Below, piece by piece: positions 6,122 to 10,192 of a stretch of 10,192 nucleotides of DNA. Within the stretch, counting starts at the first letter, position 1. Each line of letters begins with the position of its first letter. The stretch covers positions 1 through 10,192 of the forward strand of contig JBBRFH010000121.1 of NCBI GenBank assembly GCA_038224615.1, written 5' to 3'. Both the position numbers and the translations under genes were made by a program. The notes under the pieces are model-generated. The model was not told the DNA's origin. It was given only the letters and a program-made list of their open reading frames with translations, and did not search any database. The DNA comes from JBBRFH01 sp038224615. GTDB lineage: Bacteria > Planctomycetota > Phycisphaerae > Tepidisphaerales > Tepidisphaeraceae.

Positions 6122-7159
6122 CTACTCCGCGCGCCAATTTACGTCGACGGTCTGGCCTCGCTCGGCCGACTCGTAAATGGCCTGCACCACGGCAAGATCA
6201 TTGCGGCCGTCGAGCACGGAAAATAGCGGCTTCTTGCCGGCGCTGACCGCCTCGATGAACTGCCGCTGCGGATTGTACGGGTTGGTGACGTCATCGAACG
6301 CGGGGATGTCGCACTTGATGTGCAGCGTCGTGTTCGGGGCGGTGTACTTGATGATCCGGCCTTCCCACGGTTCGTCGAGATTGATCGTGAGTTCCCGGTC
6401 CGAGCCGCTGAGGGTGAAGTTTCCCTTGGTGCCGTAGACCGCGCGGGTCTGACCATCGGAGGCGTAGCCGCTTTCGAAGGAGCCCATTGCCCCGCCGGCG
6501 TAGCGGACGATCGCCATCGTGCAGTCGTCGCCGCCGATGTTGGGGCAAAGGCGGTTCTCGCTGTGGGCCGTCACCTGCTTGACGTGATCGCCGATCCAGA
6601 AGCTGATGAGGTTGACGCCGTGGATCGAGAGCTGGATGAACGACCCTCCGCCGGTCATTTCCTTGCTGCCGCGCCAGGCGGTTGGCTTGGCGTTGAGCCC
6701 GCCGCGGTGCGCGTCGCGGGCGTGTACGCTTTGCACGGTGCCGAGCCGACCGGCCTCGATCAGTGCCTTGATGTCCCACACCAGCGGATTCAGGTAGCTG
6801 CTCATGTACATGCCCGCATGCCGGCCGGACTTCAGCCACGCATCGACGATGCGGTCGGCGTCGTCCAGGCGGTTGCTGATCGGCTTCTGCAGCAGCACAT
6901 GCTTGCCCGCGCCCAGTGCGGCGACGGCTTGGTCGGCGTGCAGGTGATTGGGCGTGGAAATGTCCACGACGTCGATGTCGGGACCGAGCGCATCTTCAAA
7001 GCGATTGCTGGTCCTGACTGCGCCCAATTCGCGGCACGCCGCGAGCGCTTCGTCGTCGCGATCGACCGCCAACACCCATTGCACGCCGGGCAGCTTTCCG
7101 TAGACCGAGCGGTAATTTTTCGCCATTCCACCACAACCCACCATCGCGATCCGCAGCAT
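6122..7159 (-). CDS. Gfo/Idh/MocA-family NAD(P)-dependent oxidoreductase
   Basis: This 345-residue protein has the normal length of the family, which oxidises or reduces sugars, inositols and related polyols with NAD(P). The Rossmann fold occupies about residues 1-120, with the nucleotide-binding turn VGCGGMA at 7-13, an acidic end of strand two (Asp33) and STPNHLHA at 68-75. The usual EKP motif is QKP at 91-93, keeping the catalytic lysine Lys92. The C-terminal alpha/beta domain carries GGGSFIQLSIHGVNL. Here the conserved histidine is present, but the Asp normally four residues before it is Gln, a variant I associate with uncharacterised planctomycetal members. There is no signal peptide, so it is cytoplasmic. 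ATG 7159 is supported by AAGGAAG a few bases upstream. It is transcribed away from the peptidase gene, with 89 bases between the start codons. The substrate cannot be read from sequence. Confidence 0.9.
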   Translation of the reverse strand: MLRIAMVGCGGMAKNYRSVYGKLPGVQWVLAVDRDDEALAACRELGAVRTSNRFEDALGPDIDVVDISTPNHLHADQAVAALGAGKHVLLQKPISNRLDDADRIVDAWLKSGRHAGMYMSSYLNPLVWDIKALIEAGRLGTVQSVHARDAHRGGLNAKPTAWRGSKEMTGGGSFIQLSIHGVNLISFWIGDHVKQVTAHSENRLCPNIGGDDCTMAIVRYAGGAMGSFESGYASDGQTRAVYGTKGNFTLSGSDRELTINLDEPWEGRIIKYTAPNTTLHIKCDIPAFDDVTNPYNPQRQFIEAVSAGKKPLFSVLDGRNDLAVVQAIYESAERGQTVDVNWRAE

Positions 7160-7248
7160 GAACTTCCTTACTCAAGAGTACCCAGCGGATGATGAACGAT
7201 GGCGGGCGGTTCGTCCAGCGGGTGATTGGCGGGTACGCTGGAGGATCC
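7160..7248. promoter_or_regulatory. Divergent intergenic region
   Basis: These 89 bases separate the divergent start codons of the oxidoreductase (minus) and the M24 peptidase (plus), so both promoters are expected here or just inside the genes. On the minus strand TACTCT is a possible -10 close to the oxidoreductase start. On the plus strand TACGCT lies directly before the GGAGG ribosome binding site at 7240-7244. Neither has a convincing -35, and I see no clear operator palindrome. Confidence 0.35.
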
Positions 7249-8397
7249 ATGACGCAGCCGCTTCCCACCATCCGCGCTGGCGTGCCGGCGATCGCCAAGG
7301 CGGTCTACCACGCCATCCGCTTCGTCGCCCACGACCCCGCCGTCTTCATTACCATCCCCGGGCAGAGGTCGATTCTGATCATTCGCGACGTCGAACTGGA
7401 GCGGGCCAAAAAAACTGCCAAGGCCGATCGCGTCTACGTGCCGAAGGACTTCACCCCCGCGTCGGGCCTCAGCGGCGACCGCGAAATCGCCACCGCCCAA
7501 TCCGCCGCCGAGTGCTTGCGACGGCATGGCGTGCGGCGCGTCGTCGGCGACCGGTCCTTGCCGTTGCTGTATGTCGAAATGCTGCGCGAAGTCGGGATCG
7601 AACTCGTCCTCGATCCTGACCTGAGCGTGTTCGATCGGCGGCAAAAGGATGACCAGGAAGTGTCGTATCTGCGACAGGCCCAGCAGGATACCGAGAGTGC
7701 GGTGCGCATGGCGTGCGAGGTCGTCCGCCGGGCCAACCCCCGGAGCAGTGGGGAACTCGAATACGATGGCGACGTGCTTACGTCCGAGCGGCTGAGAACG
7801 CTCATCGATCTGCATCTGTTGAAACTCGGTTACGCAAACGAGGGTTCGATCGTCGCGGGCGGGCCGATCGGCGCGGATTGCCATCACCCCGGAACCGGCG
7901 CGCTGCGCACGGGTGAGCCGGTCATCATTGACGTTTTCCCGCAGAACAAGACCACGCTCTACCACGGCGACTGCACGCGGATGACGATCCAAGGCGATGT
8001 CCCGCCTTTGATCGCGCGGCTGCACGCGATCGTCGTTGAAGCCAAGCGGGCCGCCGTGAACGCGACCCGCGCGGGCGTCACCGGCGACAGCGTCCATCAT
8101 GCGACGCTCGAAGTGATGAAACGGCACAAGGTCCACATCGGCTTCCCGCTGCCGGGCGCAACCGACGATTTGCTGTTCCTTCCGCACGGCACCGGCCACG
8201 GCATCGGCCTGGATCTGAAGGAACCACCACTGCTCGATTTCAACGGCGTCGATCTGGTGAGCGGCGACGCCGTTACCATCGAACCAGCCGTCTACTGCAA
8301 AGCGGTCGGCGGCGTGCGAATTGAAGACCTGTGCATCGTCCGTGAAACCGGCTGTGAGAACCTCAACGCGCTCCCCGAAGCCATGGACGAATGGTGA
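7249..8397 (+). CDS. M24-family metallopeptidase (Xaa-Pro peptidase type)
   Basis: This 382-residue enzyme probably removes or cleaves N-terminal residues next to proline in peptides, in the cytoplasm, using two divalent metal ions. Residues about 10-135 form the creatinase-like N-terminal domain, and about 140-380 the pita-bread catalytic domain. All five metal ligands expected for the family are visible: Asp228 (PVIIDVFP), Asp241 (HGDCTRM), His317 (GTGHGIGLDL), Glu345 (VTIEPAVY) and Glu359 (GVRIEDLCIV). The histidine pair CHHPGTG at 211-217 matches the usual substrate-side position. Length fits a bacterial Xaa-Pro aminopeptidase or dipeptidase; which of the two cannot be decided here. ATG 7249 is chosen because GGAGG at 7240-7244 stands four bases before it. 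An ATG at 7189 in the same frame would add 20 residues without a ribosome binding site. It converges with the cytochrome oxidase operon. Confidence 0.9.
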   Translation: MTQPLPTIRAGVPAIAKAVYHAIRFVAHDPAVFITIPGQRSILIIRDVELERAKKTAKADRVYVPKDFTPASGLSGDREIATAQSAAECLRRHGVRRVVGDRSLPLLYVEMLREVGIELVLDPDLSVFDRRQKDDQEVSYLRQAQQDTESAVRMACEVVRRANPRSSGELEYDGDVLTSERLRTLIDLHLLKLGYANEGSIVAGGPIGADCHHPGTGALRTGEPVIIDVFPQNKTTLYHGDCTRMTIQGDVPPLIARLHAIVVEAKRAAVNATRAGVTGDSVHHATLEVMKRHKVHIGFPLPGATDDLLFLPHGTGHGIGLDLKEPPLLDFNGVDLVSGDAVTIEPAVYCKAVGGVRIEDLCIVRETGCENLNALPEAMDEW

Positions 8398-8408
8398 CCC
8401 CGCAGCGG

Positions 8409-8428
8409 CGGCATCAGCCGACGATTTT
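8409..8428 (+). terminator. Weak terminator-like hairpin
   Basis: CGGC and GCCG (8409-8412 and 8417-8420) can pair around an ATCA loop, followed after four bases by TTTT at 8425-8428. It lies in the 61-base gap between the convergent ends of the peptidase gene and the second oxidase subunit III gene. The stem is only four base pairs and the T-run short, so it is a marginal call; nothing better is present in the gap. Confidence 0.2.
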
Positions 8429-8458
8429 GTCTGCGGCATCCGATGGTGAAGCGGGTTG

Positions 8459-9142
8459 TCAGCCGAAGGCGCTGATGACGGTGAACATCACGATCCACAC
8501 GATGTCGAGGAAGTGCCAGTAGAGCGTGCAGTTGCGCACGCCGGCGTGCGATTCGTGGTCGTAGGCGCCGCGGTAGCCGAACCAGGCGACGATGCCCAGC
8601 GCGACCATCCCGCCGATGACGTGCAACGCGTGGACGAGGATCAGGAACATCACCAGGCCATAAAACGGCATCGACGCATCCTTCGGGTGGATGATGTCGC
8701 CATCGGACAGTTCGGCGATCGGCGCCTGCGCCGTCGTCGGCTGGGTGGCGGCGATCGTCTGCTCGGCGCGCCACTGATTCATCGCCGCGTTGTGCTCGTG
8801 CCAGAGCTTGGCCATCGCCGGCGTCTGGATGCACACGAACAGGCCGGCGAACATCAGTGTCGCCGAGAGATAGATGCGAAACAGCGATTGCTTCTCGATC
8901 CGGATCGCCGACAGCGCCCGCTGCATGGTGAAGCTGCTGGAGAGAATCAGCAGCGTGCTCAACCACAGCTCGCGCGGCAGTTGGATCTGATGAAACGCCA
9001 CGTCGGAGCGGAGCACGCGGATCAGCACATAGCCGAACATGCTTGCGCCAAAGAGCATCCCCAGCGACGCCAAAAACAGCCACATGCCGATCGCATGAGC
9101 ACGGCGGGGGACGGGGTGGTCTTTGAGCGAGGGTGATTGCAC
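8459..9142 (-). CDS. Cytochrome c oxidase subunit III-like protein (second copy)
   Basis: From GTG 9142 this is a 227-residue membrane protein of the heme-copper oxidase subunit III family, part of the terminal oxidase in the cytoplasmic membrane. The N-terminal RRAHAIGMWLFLASLGMLFG (13-32) matches the first helix of the family. Further hydrophobic helices lie at about 58-72, 88-106, 159-184 and 208-225, the last preceded by CTLYWHFLDIVWIVMF. The glutamate often found in the first helix is absent. A hydrophilic insert of about 50 residues (107-158, rich in Ala, Thr and Gln) separates helices three and four. The start is uncertain: the frame can be opened upstream by a TTG at 9184, but that segment is the intergenic repeat, so GTG 9142 with a weak TGGAA before it is preferred. 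It is the last gene of the cluster, and differs from the other subunit III (9774-10192), suggesting a diverged partner rather than a recent duplicate. Confidence 0.82.
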   Translation of the reverse strand: MQSPSLKDHPVPRRAHAIGMWLFLASLGMLFGASMFGYVLIRVLRSDVAFHQIQLPRELWLSTLLILSSSFTMQRALSAIRIEKQSLFRIYLSATLMFAGLFVCIQTPAMAKLWHEHNAAMNQWRAEQTIAATQPTTAQAPIAELSDGDIIHPKDASMPFYGLVMFLILVHALHVIGGMVALGIVAWFGYRGAYDHESHAGVRNCTLYWHFLDIVWIVMFTVISAFG

Positions 9143-9161
9143 GGTGATTCCAGTGGCAGCA

Positions 9162-9234
9162 AATGACCAATTCCCAATGACCAATGACCAATGAACGCCC
9201 TTCCTTGGTCATTGGGCATTAGTCATTGGTCATT
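9162..9234. repeat. Intergenic inverted repeat (AATGACCA type)
   Basis: Arms at 9162-9191 and 9205-9234 are complementary at 26 of 30 positions, around a 13-base spacer. The left arm repeats CCAATGA and the right arm TTGGTCATT, so short direct repeats are nested in the inverted one. It fills nearly all of the 99-base gap between the subunit IV stop and the start of the second subunit III gene. I recall 'TTGGTCATTGGGCATTGGTCATT' strings between genes in planctomycetes and other environmental bacteria. The open frames across it are therefore not treated as coding. Confidence 0.8.
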
Positions 9235-9241
9235 CGGACAT

Positions 9242-9670
9242 TCACGCGGGCTTGATGTCCACCGGGTGAAGGATCGGGGCGTACTGGCCGGTGTCGATAA
9301 TCGTGAAAGCCATGAAGAGCACGATAAACAGCAGCGCGATCCCGACGATCACGGTGTAGAACGGGCTGTCGTAGCGCAGGTGCATGAAGTAGCCGACGAC
9401 GAGCATGGCTTTCACCAGCGCGATCGACAGCGCGATGATGAGGTTGGCGTTGTAGCCGAAGTCGATCGTGGTGACGCCCACGGTGATGAGCGTGAGCGCC
9501 ATCAACACCGTGAAGACGCCGATGAGAATCAGAGGCGACACGACGTGCGCCAGCCCGTGGTGGACGTCGCCCGTTGCGGAGCGCGGATCGACGCCGTGTA
9601 CGCCCGACAGTGGTTCAGACGCACCGTCGGCGGTGACTTGTTGAGGGAAGACGGAAGGGGTTGAACGCAT
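9242..9670 (-). CDS. Cytochrome c oxidase subunit IV (prokaryotic type)
   Basis: This 142-residue protein has three predicted membrane helices at about 44-66, 75-97 and 103-125, the layout of the small prokaryotic oxidase subunit IV family. The conserved stretch around the end of helix two, LVKAMLVVGYFMHLRYDSPF (85-104), with its intramembrane lysine and MHLRYD, is the strongest sign. The first 40 residues are a soluble, His- and Gly-containing cytoplasmic or periplasmic tail longer than usual. The role of this subunit is accessory; it helps assemble or stabilise the oxidase. ATG 9670 is chosen; a weak GAGAG precedes it by about seven bases. The frame stays open for 21 more codons upstream (to 9733) through hairpin sequence, which I do not accept as coding. 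It sits between two subunit III genes in one operon. Confidence 0.88.
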   Translation of the reverse strand: MRSTPSVFPQQVTADGASEPLSGVHGVDPRSATGDVHHGLAHVVSPLILIGVFTVLMALTLITVGVTTIDFGYNANLIIALSIALVKAMLVVGYFMHLRYDSPFYTVIVGIALLFIVLFMAFTIIDTGQYAPILHPVDIKPA

Positions 9671-9717
9671 GATTGTCTCTCGTGTTGACTCAGTCTGCTC
9701 GAACAGTCGCGTGTAGC

Positions 9718-9756
9718 GTGTGGCGTGAGACACCCGCGTGTCTTCTCACGCCACAC
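9718..9756. repeat. Intergenic hairpin before the subunit IV gene
   Basis: GTGTGGCGTG (9718-9727) pairs perfectly with CACGCCACAC (9747-9756). Inside it AGACAC (9728-9733) pairs with GTGTCT (9738-9743) around a CCGC loop, leaving TCT (9744-9746) bulged. The total is a 16-bp stem. The word CACGCCAC recurs at 9747 and 9761. It lies in the 103-base gap between the first subunit III gene and subunit IV, in what would be the intercistronic part of the oxidase message, and could act as a processing or stability element. No T-run follows on the minus strand. Confidence 0.65.
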
Positions 9757-9773
9757 TCATCACGCCACCCGTA

Positions 9774-10192
9774 TCACGATCCCATTTTCCCGTGGATCAG
9801 GTACAGGAGCGGGAAGAGGAAGATCCAGATCAGGTCGACCAGGTGCCAGTAAAGGCCAACGAGGTCGACGGGGGCAAAGTACTGCTCGTTAAACTCGCCG
9901 ATCTTCACCTCGGTGGCGGTGGCGGCGCGGATCATGCCCATGGCGAGCCAGATGACGCCGATCGCACCGACCGGGATTCCGATGTAGAGGAAGAAGCTGA
10001 CCGAGGCAAAGTGCTCGTGCGACAGCCACCAGAGGAACGTGAGGTATCCGCCGAAGAACAGCAGGGGGAGCGGTCGGACCCAGGCGCGGGCCTTGGAGTC
10101 GGCGGCGCGGAGGAGGATCCAGTAGATCAACGCCATGCCGACGATCACGTGAACGCCGTGCAGGCCGGTCATGCAGTAGTAGATGCCGAAGA
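9774..10192 (-). CDS. coxC: Cytochrome c oxidase subunit III, 5' end beyond the window
   Basis: The visible part is the last 138 residues of a heme-copper oxidase subunit III; the start lies past the right edge, and the frame stays open to base 10192. The helix-forming TGLHGVHVIVGMALIYW and the C-terminal NEQYFAPVDLVGLYWHLVDL, then IWIFLFPLLYLI, are hallmarks of the family. The histidine in TGLHGVH and the tryptophan-rich C-terminal helix are in the expected places. Four membrane segments can be placed in the visible part. This is the more canonical of the two subunit III genes here. The genes for subunits I and II are expected just outside the window on the same strand. The methionine at 10172 is internal, because the six codons before it (FGIYYC) continue the helix. 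Confidence 0.92.
   Translation of the reverse strand, partial: FGIYYCMTGLHGVHVIVGMALIYWILLRAADSKARAWVRPLPLLFFGGYLTFLWWLSHEHFASVSFFLYIGIPVGAIGVIWLAMGMIRAATATEVKIGEFNEQYFAPVDLVGLYWHLVDLIWIFLFPLLYLIHGKMGS

Noticed and set aside
7168..8439. A 423-codon open frame on the minus strand opposite the M24 peptidase
   Set aside because: The plus strand carries all five metal ligands in order, and the antisense translation is low-complexity, so it is a shadow.
9671..9733. Upstream start for subunit IV at 9733
   Set aside because: The added 21 codons read through the hairpin repeat; the family does not need this extension and no ribosome binding site precedes it.
1..10192. CRISPR array, tRNA, rRNA, transposase or defence genes
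   Set aside because: No regularly spaced direct repeats, no cloverleaf-like segment and no transposase, nuclease or toxin motif was found in any frame on either strand.

Overview
The window is GC-rich, densely coded bacterial DNA carrying ten protein genes and no RNA genes, CRISPR array or transposase. The gene content fits a heterotrophic member of the Planctomycetota, perhaps the Phycisphaerae/Tepidisphaerales side. The clues are a Gfo/Idh/MocA oxidoreductase of the kind abundant there, a stand-alone Tat-exported Rieske protein, a cytochrome oxidase cluster with two subunit III genes and a small subunit IV, a bacterial/archaeal-type glycogen debranching enzyme, and several families of intergenic inverted repeats. 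This placement is inference from content and style, not from a marker gene.

Layout, plus strand first. Bases 1-300 are non-coding and hold a TTCGTG-rich repeat and a promoter. An IclR-family regulator (301-1023) is followed 32 bases later by a 460-residue uncharacterised protein (1056-2438), probably co-transcribed. An inverted repeat then leads to a glycogen debranching enzyme (2535-4460). A second, unrelated inverted repeat (4524-4608) runs into the start of an exported protein of unknown function with two internal membrane helices (4596-5576). On the minus strand, convergent with it, lie a Tat-signal Rieske 2Fe-2S protein (5592-6071) and, upstream of that, a Gfo/Idh/MocA oxidoreductase (6122-7159). 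The oxidoreductase diverges from a plus-strand M24 (Xaa-Pro type) peptidase (7249-8397). From 8459 to the right edge, the minus strand carries the tail of a cytochrome c oxidase operon, transcribed right to left: subunit III (cut by the window edge), subunit IV, then a second, divergent subunit III.

Functionally the window is a mosaic: glycogen use and sugar/polyol oxidation under possible IclR control, peptide breakdown, and the end of an aerobic respiratory operon. I see no defence, secretion or biosynthetic system. The most distinctive feature is that most of the gene boundaries with some space carry a repeat, five unrelated sequences in all, four of them forming long hairpins. One of these repeats overlaps the most likely start codon of the next gene. 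Two plus-strand genes (the IclR regulator and the debranching enzyme) lack a ribosome binding site and have a -10-like hexamer only 6-7 bases before the ATG, which suggests leaderless transcripts.
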